Assembly: GCA_963575745.1 (NCBI GenBank) | Contig: CAUYUJ010017806.1 | Coordinates: 151,001-215,000, forward strand | Length of the DNA stretch: 64,000 bases | Reading direction: 5' to 3' | From: Prorocentrum cordatum | Taxonomy: Eukaryota > Sar > Dinophyceae > Prorocentrales > Prorocentraceae | Shown: positions 9,117 to 21,674 of the stretch, piece by piece | Numbering within the stretch: the stretch's first letter is position 1 | Layout: each line of letters opens with the position of its first letter | Program-made: the position numbers and the translations under genes | Notes under the pieces: model-generated | Told to the model about the DNA's origin: nothing | The model's input: only the letters and a program-made list of their open reading frames with translations | The model's database searches: none

Positions 9117-12100
9117 GAACACCACGATTACATATGCAAGCTGCCCACCTAGCCTTTTCTCGATGCTGGCACAGGCGCACATGGATACCCGGTTTACTGC
9201 GAGGATATGTCCCAAGGTGCAAGGGCGACTTTTGGATCTTGACTACATGCCAGCCTCGCCGATATCATTTTCGCCACATTTCTTACCACCATGTGTGGCC
9301 ATATGATAATGGAAGGCTTGTTTATGGGCGTGTTCATTTTTTTGATTGTATGTCATTTTCCCTGGGCATCACCAACTGGAGCTGGAGACGCCATACGATG
9401 CCACATATTCAGACGAGACATGTTTTGTATTGTGATCGGCGACGGCAATCCATACCGGATTACGGCAGAATGCTCTCACATCGAGCCATGATGTCGGCAT
9501 ATCGCAAGTCTTCATTTGTATACAAGGCCGCAGCGCAGCAGCAATAATTTGGTCCTGTTGCGCACGGGACGGGGAGGTCTTCCTCGACAGCATCGAGAAG
9601 CCAAGCCAGAGGTCGAGCACCGACAGGTCCAGACATCCCTGGCCGCGGCGCCGCTACGCTAGGGCTGAGGCTTGGATATGCAATACTTCGTTCAGCTAGC
9701 CCATGCGTTGGCCCTCTCTAGATTCAATACGATGGCGAAGAATGGACTGGCCAGACCGTCAAAAACAAAACTACATTACATTGCGCGTGCACGAACCTGT
9801 ACAAGGCAGCCGCGAAAGTGCGCGATCACGCGACCAGCAATATCGCGGACAAGCATGTGCTCGATAATGCCGACCGGCTGGTTTTGGAACCGCGCTTCTG
9901 AGTCAAACTGCGCTAGCACGCGAGGCAAAGGGATCCAGACAACCGCTGTACCTACCGTGCATGTCATTCCTCTGCGGAGGAAGCTGGATGCATACGCTCT
10001 CCGATGACTTCATGTATGATCGGAGTTCCACGATCCAGCGAACACCAGACACACGAACGGAACGGAAACATGAGCATTTTTATGAATCAACGAATTTACC
10101 TAGGCTTGCAGCTATATGAGACCCTATGGACGTCTGCTCCACAATGTTTCCAGAAAATCATATTGCACGCCCGCTCAGAACTAACTCGACTACACAAATG
10201 CATCGAACACGGATTCTGTAAGGTATGCGCAATGAGTTCGCATACCAGACCAAGGCTCAGCATCTCCCCGCGTTCGGGAAACAACGATGTGCGCAACGGG
10301 TGCGTCTTCACAAGCGCCATATTACCTCTGTGCAGAATCGCGAATCCAGACGAGACTAACAAACAGCAAAGCACATGCTGACCACATGAAGTATATGCCG
10401 AGGCGGAATGGGGAGATCGTAGAAGAACGCACCGGCAGAACCAGTGCCAGTGAGCATGAGGATCAAAGCGGCGCGCGCGTCACGAAGGTGACAAGACGAT
10501 GCTCTGCTGCCACACTCAACTCCCTGCGCCCCCTTTCTCGGGCACTTATATACCATCCTTTGAGCTGATACGTTGGCTCGACGGATGTTGCATTTTCCAG
10601 GTGACTGGCCTGAGCCAGCGAGCGAGGTACACCAGGGCAACCTACTGCAGCCGTAAGTGTAGCAGCAAACAATGTCTGATTGCGTTTGTGTGCGTAGGCA
10701 GTGGTTGCACGCGCGGTCGCCTGCGGGATCTGGTCGAGTGCCAGGTGGAGTCGCTTGCGCACCAGAGGGCGGTGCACTGAGACCCTGCGAGGCGCGCCCG
10801 CTTCTCGGTCTCCAAATGGCGCAATAGCTGCGAGCAAAAGAGCGCAGATGCCAGTTCGCAGTGAGTTGCTGCGGGTGGTGCTGGAGGCACTCTCAGAAGT
10901 GGTGCAGCTTGCAATACATGCGACTGTGGAACACCAGGCAACGCTTACCTGGATACTTATAGGTGCGTCAACTTGGAAGTTATTCGAGACACGGGAGCTC
11001 GTGCGCAGCTCGCGCATTTGCGCGATCAGTTTTGCCCAGGTCAATGCGGGGCCCGAAGTAGGGGGCCGAGGACGTTGCCATGCGTGCAAATCCCTGCACA
11101 CCATGCGATTGGGTGAGAATTGATAGGCCAGGCGTACAGTAGCGACCATTCTGGACATGCTATGTCTATTGATTGCAATGGGGGCGCCCGCAACTTCAGG
11201 ACGTCCCCGCAAAAGGAGTATCCGCGCTAGCTCTGCCCTTTGCGGGGCATCTGTTCAGTTATATTTGGGCTTTTGGGCGCGTCTGGAAGTCAGCGTCCCA
11301 AATTCGCTAAGGTCCCCGAGTCTGTTTGGGGGGGCATCTCCACACTTGGTGCAGTGATAGAGGCTTAGCAATGCCGAGATCAGGGAGGGGGGGCCCTGCG
11401 CGCGTTCCGATTTTGGCAGTGGCGCTCCCAGTGCGCTGGTGGCCCTGGCCCAAGTGGCAGGATCGCTCGGTCGTGCCCCCCCGGAAGAATGGCCTGAGCC
11501 GCCGCGCCGCAACTCGCGACGTGCTCCAGCGCCATGGCGAGGCCGCGCGCCGTCGCCATCGAAGAGCATGCCAACGCCCAGCGCAGTTCATTTGCCCTAG
11601 TGATATGATCTTGGACACCATGCGTTGTAAGAAACGCGAAACTGATCGGGCGCGTGGATGCAGAGAGGGTCGACACGGCTGCCGCGCCTCTGAGTCTGGC
11701 TCGATGCGAATTGCCCTGGGCGCGCCGACGCCAGCGCAATTCGTTATATGAGCGACAGCATCGCTACTCGTGCAACTGCCGCGCCGTTGTCGTCGACGCC
11801 CCATGTTTGCAGGGCCCTCGTCGAAGTTTGGCTCTTACTGCTATTCGCGCGTGGGCGTGCGCCCCAGAGAGCTGGGCCGTTAGTATTCTGCCGGGCCTGC
11901 TCAAAGTGCTCGCGGTGGCGTAGCGGTGTTTCGCAGGAGCCGGCGCCCGCGTCGGCGGGGATAGTGTGCCGTGCTTTTTCTGCCGCAAGTTCATGGAGAC
12001 CGCCTGGTGCGAAATGTGACAGGCGTCGTCGGGTCCACCCAGGGTGGCCGTCGCCGCCGTGCAGCCCGAGGTCGCGGTGTAGTCGGAGGAACTTCGCCAG

Positions 12101-13440
12101 GTGGGCCCCCCCGCCCTTTGTCGTCTGATCCCGTCGTGCATCCTGGGAGGTCGGGGGGCATTCGCGGTGCGTGAGTTTTGATAGTTGCGAATATGTACGG
12201 GGTGCCTGTTGCGCGCGGTGTCCAGTTGCGATCGCAAATCCATCTTGGCTTACTGCTGTCGCATGGCCTGCTTCTTAATCGGTGCGACTCGCGGTCGATG
12301 CATCGGGCCCTTGGGAGGACATGCCCGGTCTCGCGCTGGTTTCTTCTCCTCTGCCCGCAGGCTTGGGCGTTGCTTTCGGTGCGCCAGCGGGTCGCTTGCG
12401 CTCGGCGGCGATGCAACTCGCTTTGCTATTTCTGCGATGCGCCATTCGGAGGGGCGGGCGCTATCGTCGTGCTGGGATGCGCCGCGACCGCAGGGCATTC
12501 GCCGACGACGCGGGTGCTCGGTTACCTCGCAATGCCGCGCGGCCGGGCAGCGTGGAGGTCGACGCCGACGAGGGCGGCAACCGATGCCCCCGCTTGTCCG
12601 TCAGACGCAATGCCATCAGTCTCAACCTGCTTCCTACGCCGTGCTACTACCAGGTGGTCATGAGTGCCCGTGTGCGCCGTGCTAACACCTCGCGCCTCGT
12701 AGCGTTTGCACACCACGTACTATGTCATTCATCACTCTTGGGAAGCGCAGTGTTGGCCGACGTGGGTCCTGCCGTGCCTGCGCTCGGCGGTGGTCTGGGC
12801 GAATTGGCAGTTTTTCTTTGGCGCGCCTTCCTCTGTGCAGTATACAACATCGGGGCCCTATTGCATTTGCTCCAACCGCCAATCCGCGCTATTCGCTGCG
12901 CGTCTTTCCCTCGATCCGCCGCCGACCTCGCGTGTGCTTCAGCATCTGCCGCAGCTGCGCCGTCGAGCGCGCCGAGTCTTTGGCGCGGGTTTCAACGTCA
13001 TATCTTGGCCTGCGCGACTTGTCGCTACTGACGTGGCCAGTACTTCTGTGCGGCAGTTCTACGCGTTTGCAGTCGGAGTCTGGATCGTTTCGCGTCTTGG
13101 CTAGAGAAAGTGAGGCCAAATTACGATGGGCATCTTAATGGGTAAGAGCGATGCCGTCTCGAGACGCGTGCGCGTGGCGGATGCGAAGGACGTGATGTGC
13201 CGCCAAACCAAAGGCCCGTGCAATTGTGCGACCACAATGTACAAGGCCACGATCGACGGTGGCACGTCGCCCCACCCTGATGCTTGACCAGGCTCTAACC
13301 ATGATGCCACCGCGGGACGGCGGCGACTTGTGCGGATATGGAATGGCCGGTACGTTTCCAGTGTATGTGAATCAGTCATCATGCGCTGAACTTGTGGCTC
13401 GCGTTGGGCGCGGGGGACTTCGCGTAGAACGTGGGGGGAA
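9117..13440. other. Unassigned, mostly single-copy-looking DNA
   Basis: Moderate GC to 10.6 kb, then GC-rich. Frames up to about 250 codons exist on both strands (10463-11212 minus, 12282-13031 plus), with no domain I recognise. Between 11.95 and 12.98 kb several frames contain short Cys-rich pieces (FFCRKFMETAWCEM, CYFCDAPF, CFSICRSC) that could be remnants of a degraded repeated coding unit, but I could not align them. No simple repeats. Confidence 0.4.
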
Positions 13441-14370
13441 GGCTTTCCGTGGGCCCGCCCCGAGTCCATTCCCTAGTCCCGCCGTAGCCCCGCCCGTAGG
13501 CCTAACTCAGATTTCCCTTCGGCCCCCCAGGGATCTCTCCCAAGCGCTTCTTTGGTCTGCTCAAGGCCCAGTCCCCGTTCCCTTTGGCATGGCCTCCATT
13601 TGCCTCCGAGTTTCTCGGCTGTTGCCCTGCCTTTCCCTTCGCCCGCCCCCGGGCCTGCCCCCTGGGCCTGCGGGCTCGCCCCTGGGCCATCCCCCGCCCC
13701 CTTTCCCGCCCGCCCGACCTGCGTGTTAGCCCGCCCCAGTCCGATGCGCGGTCCTCTTCGACGTCGCCCCGCACTTGCGCGCCCCGCGCGCCCGGCCCGG
13801 CCAGTATGTCCATGGGCCAGGTCAGGGCGCCCCCCCAGTGCCACTCCAGGCTTATCTGTAGGCCCCGCCCCCGGGCCTCTAACATTGGCGCGCCCCGTTC
13901 CGACGCGCCGACGCCTCGGCCTTTTCCCCCTGCTCCCGCGCGCCAGGACCGCGCGGCCAGGCCCGCGCGCCTGGCCGATCCGCCCGTCCGATCTGCGGTC
14001 GAATTCGACGGGGCCCCGCAGCTTTGATCTCCGCCCGCCAGACCCAACCCGCGTGTGGGGGCCCGCCTGTCCTACTTGACCTGCCTGTAAATGGCCGCCC
14101 GCTGCGTTCGCCTCGCCCGTTCGGGCCCGCCCGTCCGACGCGATTCGCCCGTTCGAGCTGCGGTCTCGGCATGCCCCATGCCGAAGGCCCTTGCCCTAGC
14201 TTCGTCTCGGCATGCCCCGTGCCGGCCCCCGGCCACCCTTATGTTTACCCCGCAGCCCTTCCCTTCGGCCAGCCGTGGGCTTGCCCCGATGACCTAGGGT
14301 GCGGCCTGCCCTTGAGCCGCTGGCGCTGCCCTAGGCCCTCGGGCATTGGGTGAGCCCTCGGGCAGCCCCC
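13440..14370. repeat. C-rich low-complexity region
   Basis: CCCGCCC, GCCCGCC and GGCCCCCGGGCC tracts recur at irregular spacing. Long open frames on both strands reflect the scarcity of AT-containing stop codons. Confidence 0.6.
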
Positions 14371-14635
14371 CCCATTCCCCCGTAGTTGTTGCCATACTTG
14401 AAGACGGCGCTAGTTGGTATACTCATTAACAACCACGCCAGGACTGCGCCGCGGATCGACTACACGAGGTCGTTGCTTGGCCTTGGAGAGCGGAGTCATG
14501 GACCCGCTATACATTTGGATGCGGTATCAAATATGAACCTCCGTTGGCGGCTCCCGCGGCTGCGTAAGCTTCATTCACGCCACAAGGGAGGAGCTTACGG
14601 GCCAGCTGCCGGCATTGGCCAGCGGCCAGCCTACA

Positions 14636-14825
14636 CTGGAAACCATGCCAACAAAAACACCCTGCTCGCCTCCTGGGTGGCCTGGGTTTCTTGGGTTTCG
14701 ATGGTTTTGCGATGGAAGTCCTGGCGTTCCCACACCAGATGTCAATGGACGTCCTGGGGTCTCGGGTTGGGTTTCTGGTGGAAGGTTCCTTCTGTACGAG
14801 CTCCGATTGTACGCAGGCTTCATTA
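14636..14825 (+). repeat. Dispersed repeat I, copy 1
   Basis: Contains GGTTTCGATGGTTTTGCGA, then CAATGGACGTCCTGGGGTCT, GGGTTGGGTTTCTGGTGGAAG and AGCTCCGA. It shares these blocks in order with 15008-15180 and 53198-53330. Confidence 0.75.
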
Positions 14826-15007
14826 ACAAAAACCACAGGCAAGGTGGCTGCGGCACAGCTGCCAGAATTGGCCCGTGGCCGGCCTACCACCTTCGTTGAC
14901 ATCGACGCCCGCACCACCATCGAGCAGGCGCCGTGGAGATTGGCGCTCTGCGTGCGACGCCGTACCAGATCCAGGAGGACTTGCATTTCCGTAGCCGGGA
15001 GAGATAC

Positions 15008-15180
15008 AAGAGGAAACCATGCTTCCAGGGTGCCTTCGGTTCCTTTGATTTCGATGGTTTTGCGACGGACAAACGTGACGTCCCCATCCCACAAATCAAA
15101 GGACGTCCTGGGGTCTCATGGTTGGGTTTCTTGTGCAAGGTTTCTCGTGGTCGAGCTCCGACTGCATCTGGACGCCCCAC
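15008..15180 (+). repeat. Dispersed repeat I, copy 2
   Basis: Matches copy 1: ATTTCGATGGTTTTGCGA, CAAAGGACGTCCTGGGGTCT, GGTTGGGTTTCTTGTG, GAGCTCCGACTG. Copies 1 and 2 lie about 370 bp apart in the same orientation, which suggests a local duplication. Confidence 0.75.
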
Positions 15181-15515
15181 CTTCTGGGCCTTGGCATGTA
15201 ACCGATTTTAACAGGTGTGCGGGACGCGGGACCATTCGGGACACAGCGTGCGAGGCCCGCACCGACACTGCCATTCGGCACGCACGCACTCCGTCTACCA
15301 TGCAACCAGCGGAAACGAGAAGCACTGGGCGGCCGGACCGCTCTCCATCATGCCTCTCCTCTTTCCGTGCTCCATGCCCGTCAGGTTTTTCGTATTTTCG
15401 CTTCCTAGTGCGAAGAGGGGTTGCGCGCAGGGAGGGGGGGGCGAAAGGGCGCGGCGATTGGTTACGCCGTCTGTGGTCGCTTGCGGCAGGATGTCGGCGG
15501 AGGATGGGGGAGGCA
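15181..15515. other. Spacer, no feature seen
   Basis: GC-rich DNA between repeat I and a (GGA)n tract; no gene or repeat recognised. Confidence 0.4.
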
Positions 15516-15516
15516 G

Positions 15517-15640
15517 GGGAGGAGGAGGAGGAGGAGGAGGAGGAGGAGGAGGAGGAGGAGGAGGAGGAGGAGGATGAGGAGGAGGAGGAAGAGGAGGAGG
15601 AGGAGGAGGAGGAGCAGGAGGAGGAGCAGGAGGAGTAGGA
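15517..15640. repeat. (GGA)n repeat
   Basis: Near-perfect GGA triplets with GAT and GCA interruptions. Confidence 0.95.
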
Positions 15641-15669
15641 TGCGCATGCAGATGATTTAGTTGATTTTT

Positions 15670-16226
15670 TGATGATGGTGATGATTCTGGTGTGGTGATG
15701 GTGATGGTATTGTTGGTGGTGGTGCTGACGATAATGATGATGATACTTATGATGCAGCTGATGATGATAATGATGAGGCGGAATCGTATGATAATGGCGA
15801 TGCTGATGACGACAATGCCGACGACGATGATGATGATAATGATGATGATGACGATCATGATGACGGTGATTCTGCTGCTGACGACGATGATGCTGATGAT
15901 GATGATGACGACAAGGATGATGACGACGACGATGCTGATGACGACTATGATGATGCTGATGATTATGATGCTGATGATGAGTATGATGATGCTGATGCTG
16001 ATGATGATGATGATGATGAGTGTGATGATGATAGTAAGGATGATGAGGATGCTGATGATGCTGGTGATGATAAGTTTGGTGATGATGATGGTGATTATGC
16101 TGAGGCTGATGCTGATGATGATGGTGATGAATATGAAAATGATGATGATGACGGTAATGATGATGACGATGATGATAATGATGATGATGATGCTGATGGT
16201 AATGGTGATGATGCTGATGCTGATGC

Positions 16227-16261
<35 letters not shown>

Positions 16262-16295
16262 CTGCTGATGCTGTTCAACGTTGATGATGACGGAC

Positions 16296-16348
<53 letters not shown>

Positions 16349-16369
16349 TGATGCTGATGCTGATGATGC

Positions 16370-16437
<68 letters not shown>

Positions 16438-16505
16438 GTGTTGGTGATGGTGATGGTGATGGTGATGGTGATGGTGACGGTGACGGTGATGGTAATGGTG
16501 GTGAG
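15670..16505. repeat. (GAT)n repeat block, about 830 bp
   Basis: GAT triplets interspersed with GCT, GAC and GGT. Translates to poly-Asp, poly-Met or, on the minus strand, poly-His/Ile/Ser depending on frame. These are repeat artefacts. Confidence 0.95.
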
Positions 16506-16608
16506 GAGGAGGCGGAGGAGGAGGAGGAGGAGGAGGAGGATGGAAATGACTAGAGGAGGAAAGGGAGGAATTGGAGGAGGAGGAGGAGGAGGAGGAGGAG
16601 GGCAGGGT
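16506..16608. repeat. (GGA)n repeat
   Basis: GGAGGA triplets directly abut the GAT block. Confidence 0.9.
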
Positions 16609-17002
16609 GCCGTGGTCGGTAGTGCCTCCCGGAGCCGTGCGACGGCCCTCGCCATCGCGAAGTGCGACGCGCTCGCGCTCCCGTCGCAGACGGCGAGCCA
16701 GGTGGGCGGCTGACTCCCCACACCTCCGTCTGCTTCCCTCCTGCTCCCCTCCAGCCCACCTCTCGTCTTTCTTGCGCTCCTCCCCTGTTCCCTCCTCCCT
16801 CCTCGCCGTCCCGCCTGGAGGAGGTGGTTGCCGTGGGGGCCATGCTCGGCCATCCCCGTGTAACTCTCCCCGGCTCTCTCGCCCCGCGTCAAGTCCTGGC
16901 TGCAATTTTCGTCCTCGCGCTATTTGGGTCTGGAAGTGCCATGCACGCACGGGTGTGCTCCTGGGTCGAAGAGACGCAGCCGTATCAATCTAGGCCTCCC
17001 AG

Positions 17003-17027
17003 ATGGGGTCGGAGGATCGCGCCGCGA
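17003..17027. repeat. 25-bp segment shared with 60.5 kb
   Basis: AGATGGGGTCGGAGGATCGC followed by GCCGC also occurs at about 60485-60509, where it precedes a palindrome of repeat family E. Confidence 0.6.
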
Positions 17028-17106
17028 TGCTCCGACCCCACCTACGTGAACCCCATCCAGGAGCCCTCTAACTTGACCGACCGAAAGCATATCCCTATTC
17101 CTTTGA

Positions 17107-17259
17107 TGGGCATCACCTTATCTCGATGCCGATCTTAAGGAATACTCTGGTCTCTGCGGGCGCATCCCTAAGACTATCGTTGCCTCTTGGCTTGTCAATC
17201 TTAGGGATAGGGCTACGTTCGAGGCTGGTTATGACTTGGCTCTGGACCAATGGCGCTGA
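17107..17259 (+). CDS. Possible exon, unknown product
   Basis: About 50 open codons between an upstream TGA (17104) and TGA at 17257-17259. It reads YLDADLKEYSGLCGRIPKTI then VASWLVNLRDRATFEAGYDL and ALDQWR. The composition is protein-like, unlike the GC- or repeat-driven frames nearby. No start codon, splice sites or family recognised; it may be a decayed retroelement or exon fragment. Confidence 0.2.
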   Translation, partial: WASPYLDADLKEYSGLCGRIPKTIVASWLVNLRDRATFEAGYDLALDQWR

Positions 17260-17780
17260 GGCCAGCTCAGGCGCCACAGAGGCCCCCCCGCCAGAAGGGG
17301 GAGCGAAGGGACCTGCTGAGGAGGCAGCGGGACGAGGAGGTGGACCTGCTTGAGGGGCGGGCAAAAACCAGGGGCACTTCGGTCCTGCCCTGCCCAGCCT
17401 CTGCGGGAAGGGCGGCAGCTGCCCAGCCTCTGCGGAAAGGCGGCAGCTGGCGGCACCCTGCCCGGAGAGGCCGGCCCCAGTGCATCAGTATTTTTTCAGC
17501 GACCCCTGTCCCCATCCCCACCCCATCCCGAGCCATAGGACCTCAGCACCCCAGTTGGGGATATGCCCTTGGAAACTTGAAGGGGACAGCCTGCACCCCC
17601 GTCTAGGGAGGTAGACTTGCCGGCGGGGTCAAGGCCACGCCAGTGAACATAGGGATCGGCGGAACGATGCTAAGTGTAGGGGGCCAGCTCGACGTAGCGG
17701 GCCCCACCCTGTCGGCGTCCCGCGGAGCGTCACGCCTAGAATCAAAGAAGAAGAAACGCCATAAGCAGAAACTTCTGGCG
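17260..17780. other. GC-rich spacer, no feature seen
   Basis: Contains only a short GGGCGGCAGCTGCCCAGCCT duplication near 17400-17450. Confidence 0.4.
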
Positions 17781-17905
17781 CTCCGCGCGGATTTCTTGGT
17801 TCTGCGCTGGGGCCTCCTGGCGGCGCATCTGGCGACGCCCCTGGCGCCCTCCGCGCGCCAGGGAGGGGGTCCTAGCCCAGATCGAAGAAATCTGCGCGGA
17901 CCTCC
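17781..17905. repeat. Fold-back (inverted) repeat
   Basis: The left arm CTCCGCGCGGATTTCTTGG is mirrored by the right arm GAAGAAATCTGCGCGGACC, and GGGGCCTCCTGGCGG by CCAGGGAGGGGGTCC. Homology extends imperfectly for about 55 bp per side. A related sequence lies at 24985-25105. Confidence 0.55.
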
Positions 17906-18115
17906 AAAAGTTTGTGCATATGCTGTTTTTTCTTCCTGTATGGAATCCGAGCAGCAGCCCATGGGGAGGAGCTTCGGCAGCACGGCCTCCCCCAGGCGAG
18001 GCCGTGAGGGCCGTGGACCAGTGCCCTGGTAGGACCACGTGGGTCGAGGATCAGGTCGGCCGCGGAGGGTCTCAAAGCAGTCTGGCACAACTCACGTGCA
18101 GCGTTATCCGAGTGT

Positions 18116-18165
18116 GGCGAGAGAGAGAGAGAGAGAGATACATAAAGAGAGGGAGAGAGATCCAC
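18116..18165. repeat. (GA)n microsatellite
   Basis: GAGAGAGA run with a few interruptions. Confidence 0.9.
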
Positions 18166-18269
18166 CACCTGGAGGAAGATCCAGCGCTGCTTGGCTTTCA
18201 GAAATGCGGAGATGTTGCTCGGCACGATGTGAATAGCCAAGCACCCCCCCAGCCGCCAGCACAACAACC

Positions 18270-18600
18270 ACTGACACTATGACCACTACCAGCTCCGACG
18301 TGGCCGCCACCGCTAGTACGACGACTTCTAACATGGCCACCACCCCGACCCGTGCGACAACCACGTCGACCACCACGACCACAGCGACCGCGCCGCCACC
18401 GCCACGACGCCCACCACCACGACCACAACCACCACCTTCTCCACCACGACCGCCACGACCACCACGACCACCAGGACCAACGCCTTGACGACACCAACGG
18501 TGCCCACAAACCACCACAACAACGACAGCTGTCACGACCACCACCGCGACGACCGCGATCTCCACGACCACCGCCGCGACGACTACTCCCAAGACATCCG
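18270..18600. repeat. ACC/ACG-rich triplet repeat
   Basis: Degenerate CCACCACGACC motifs, Thr/Pro/His-rich in translation. Confidence 0.8.
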
Positions 18601-18861
18601 CCCCCGCCCCCGCGCCCTCTTTCCTGCCCCCTCTGCCTGGCCGCTACTGCCTGCTGCCTCCTCCTCCTCCTCCTCCGGTTCTCTCTCTCTTCTCCCGCCC
18701 CCTTCCTCGGAGGTATAACCAGGAGGCGCGGTTCGGCCAAGCAGCTAGGCAGGCGCGGCGTGATGTGTGTGTGGGTGTGTGTCGTGGACCCGAGAGTCTC
18801 GCCCCTTTCGCTGCTGCCCTCTGGCCCGCCTCTGTCATTTCCTTCACGGGGGAGAGATGAA

Positions 18862-18975
18862 GTAGGTAGATGTAGAGAGAGAGAGAGGGAGAGAAAGAGA
18901 GAGAGAGAGAGAAACAAAAACAATAATGAGAGAGAGAGGGAGAGCGAGAGAGAAAGAGAGAGAAAGAGAGAACAG

Positions 18976-19008
<33 letters not shown>

Positions 19009-19025
19009 TCAGAGAGAGAGAGAGC
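18862..19025. repeat. (GA)n - (CT)n - (TA)n - (GA)n compound microsatellite
   Basis: Three dinucleotide tracts with abrupt junctions; the same GA/TA pairing occurs at 30345-30600. Confidence 0.9.
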
Positions 19026-19204
19026 CCGCCGCGAAGCCAAACATGCGGAAGTGGAACAGACGAGGGCCTCTCATGACACCGACCGCCGGTGGCGCGACTG
19101 CGACCCAGACCTCGCCCGGGCGCTCGAGGAGTCCTGCTGGTAGCACTGCGGGAGGCCCGCCGCGCAGGCCTGGGGACATGGAGATAGGAGGTGTGTCATC
19201 GTAG

Positions 19205-19858
19205 CCGACCCTCCTCCTTTTCCTTTTCCTCCTCCTCCCCCTCCTCCTCCTCCTCCTCCTCCTCCTCCTCCTCCTCCTCCTCCTCCTCCTCCTCCCCCTG
19301 CCTCTTCCTTCTCCTCCTCCTCCTTCCCCTGCCCCTTCTCCTCCTCCTCCTCCTCCTCCTCCTCCTCCTCCTCCTCCTCCTCCCCTCCCCACCTCCTCCT
19401 CCTCCCCCGCCTCTTCCTCCTCCTCCTCCTCCTCCTCCTCCTTCTTCTCCTCCTCCTCCTCCCCCTGCCCCTTCCCTCCTCCTCCTCCTCCTCCTCTCTC
19501 CTCCTCCTCGTCCTCCTCCTCCTCCTCCTCCGCCTGCCTCTTCCTCCTCCTCCTCCTCCTTCCCTGCCCCTTCCTCCTCCTCCTCCTCCTCCTCCTCCTC
19601 CTCCTCCTCCTCCTCCTCCTCCTCCTCCTCCTCCTCCTCCTCCTCCTGCCTCTCCTCCTCCTCCTCCTCCCCCCTGCCCTCTTCCTCCTCCTCCTCCTCC
19701 TCCTCCTCCTCCTCCTCCTCCTCCTCCCCTCCCTGCCCCTCCTCCTCCTCCTCCTCCTCCTCCTCCTCCTCCTCCTCCTCTGCCTCCTCCTCGTCCTCCT
19801 CCTCCTCCTCCTCCTCCTCCTCCTCCTCCTCCCCCTCCTCCTCCTCCTCCTCCCCCAG
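19205..19858. repeat. (CTC)n repeat, about 650 bp
   Basis: Almost pure TCC/CTC triplets with short CCCCTGCC interruptions at uneven intervals. Confidence 0.97.
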
Positions 19859-20580
19859 TACTGCTCCCGCACGGAGGGAGGTTCGGAAGTTCAGGAGCTC
19901 CCTGGCCGAGACGGGCGACCCTGGCGAGCCAGCCGACCAGTAAGCCTGCATGCGGCGCAGTGAGAACTCCAACGCACCGTCTGCGCATCACGAGTAGGCG
20001 GACCCGGGCTCAGACCCAAGACTCGGGTGGGACCCGGCGTAGTTGCGTCAGACCTGGGAGTCCTCGCACGAATCTCCCACCTCTTATTACGGGCTCCGCA
20101 CGCTCCGCGGGCGCTTGTAGCATTGCCGCCCCTTTCTAGGCAGACCTGGGGTAACCAAGCGGCTGGCGGCCGCCAGGGAAGCGGAGGGTTATAGGAGCTG
20201 GGATGTGTCCCGCCAGCCCCTGTTCCGATGTAGAGAGGAGCGACCCGCCCCGTTTTTCGTGAAGCGGCCACGCCGAGTGGTGACCCTTCCTGCACCCATC
20301 TCCGAGGGGGGATGGCCGACGAGCCAGCGCGTGCGCTGCACAGACCGTTACTTTTGCCCGTTGGGATCGTCCAGTCATGAGGCGTATAAAGAACAAGTGG
20401 GGGAGCACGCGGGCATTAAGACTTGTCAATATTGAACCTTGGATTGGACAGCCGCGCGACTGAACGGCGCGTCGGCTGGGGCGTAACATTTGTTAGCAGA
20501 TCTGCGATGTTGGGTTTTTTTGTGAGTTGTTGGCTCCAACTGGCTATGCCCACATCTTTCTCATCCATCTCTCCTGTACT
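19859..20580. other. Spacer, no recognised gene
   Basis: Single-copy in appearance. A short frame ending near 20435 carries CTDRYFCPLGSSSHEAYKEQ, which resembles a stray zinc-finger-like Cys/His pattern but is not convincing. Confidence 0.35.
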
Positions 20581-21350
20581 CCCGCAGTGTCTCTATTCCA
20601 TTCTCCCTCGCTGCCCATCGTTTCCCCTCTTCATCTCGTTATCCCCTCCTCCTTTCGTTCCCACCCTCCCTCGCTGTCCTTTCTCTTCCCGTTCACCCCA
20701 TCCCGTTCATTTCCTTCCACTCGTGCGGAGGAGGAGGGAAGAGGCAGGTGGGGCGAGGACTCGAACGCAGCCCTCGCTCCGTTCTCCTCCCTCCCCCTTC
20801 CACTTCCTCCTCCTCCTCCTCCTCCTCCCTCCTCCCCCCCTTCCCCCCTCCTCCTTCCTCCCCCGTTCTCCTCTCCTTCCTCCTTCTCGCTCCTCCTCTG
20901 AGAAGTTCTCCGCCGAGCAGGGCGGACAGGAGTACTGCTGCCTGTAGCCGTTGTTGGGACCTCTCCAACCTGGGCCCCGCGAGGAACCCCAGACGGCGCT
21001 GCCGTCCTGGACGTTCCCTCCTGCCGAGCCGATCCGATCCTCCCTCCTTTCTTCTCCCTCCTTCCTTCTCCCTCCTCCTCCTCCCTCCCTCCCTCCCTCC
21101 CTCCTCCCCTCCTCCCTCCTCCCTCCTCCCCTCTCCTCCCTCCTTCTTCCTTCCTCTCCTCCTCCTCCTCCCTCCCTCCCTCCTTCCTCCTCTCCTCCCT
21201 CCCCTCCTCCTTCCTCCCTCCCTCCGCCCTCCCTCCCTCCTCCCTTCTCCCTTCTCCCTCCTCCCTCCTCCCTCGTCCTCCCTCCTCTTCCTCCTCCTCC
21301 TCCTCCTTCTCCTCCTCCCTCCCACCTCCTCTCCTGCCTCCACCGCCCCT
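20580..21350. repeat. CT-rich low-complexity DNA (CCTCC/CTCC repeats)
   Basis: Pyrimidine tracts built of CTCC, CCTCCT and CTTCC, broken only by about 110 bp of mixed sequence at 20895-21010. Confidence 0.85.
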
Positions 21351-21354
21351 GCCC

Positions 21355-21405
21355 CGTGCCAGCGCAGCATAGCGTGGCAACGCTTCGAGCACCCCAGGTC
21401 CTAAC
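21355..21405 (+). repeat. 50-bp motif shared with 30772-30822
   Basis: GTGCCAGCG, GGCAACGCTTCGAGC and ACCCCAGGTCCTAACT occur in the same order and spacing at both loci. Both precede G-rich CTTGGGGCC-type repeats. Confidence 0.75.
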
Positions 21406-21655
21406 TCTCCTCCTCCTTCTCCTCCTCCCTCCTCCTCCTCCTCCTCCTGCTCTCCTCCTCCTCCTCCTCCCTCCTCCTCCTCCTCCCTCCTCCTCCTCCT
21501 CCTCCTCCTCCTCCGCCTCCTCCTCCTCCTCCTCCTCCTCCTCCTCCTCCCCCTCCCCTCCTCCCTCCTCCTCCTCCTCCTCCTCCTCCTCCTCCTTCTT
21601 CTCCTCCTCCTCCCCCTCCCCCGTCCTCCTCCTCCTCCCCCGTCCTCCTCCTCTT
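21406..21655. repeat. (CTC)n repeat
   Basis: TCC triplets with C-run interruptions. Confidence 0.95.
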
Positions 21656-21674
21656 GACCTCCCCACTCCTCCTC

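Noticed and set aside
12480-12520. FADD-like motif in a plus-strand frame, resembling the reverse-transcriptase catalytic box
   Set aside because: No other RT motifs before or after it in the same frame; GC-rich codons make the four residues likely by chance.
15116-16950. His- and Ile-rich minus-strand frames of 390-550 codons
   Set aside because: Produced by (GAT)n; overlapping frames are equally open.
19191-19991. Long poly-Ser/Pro/Glu/Arg/Gly open frames on both strands
   Set aside because: They are translations of (CTC)n/(GGA)n and are open in several frames at once.
20205-20435. Possible zinc-finger segment (CTDRYFC, then H...H...C)
   Set aside because: Spacing fits no standard finger and the frame is short.
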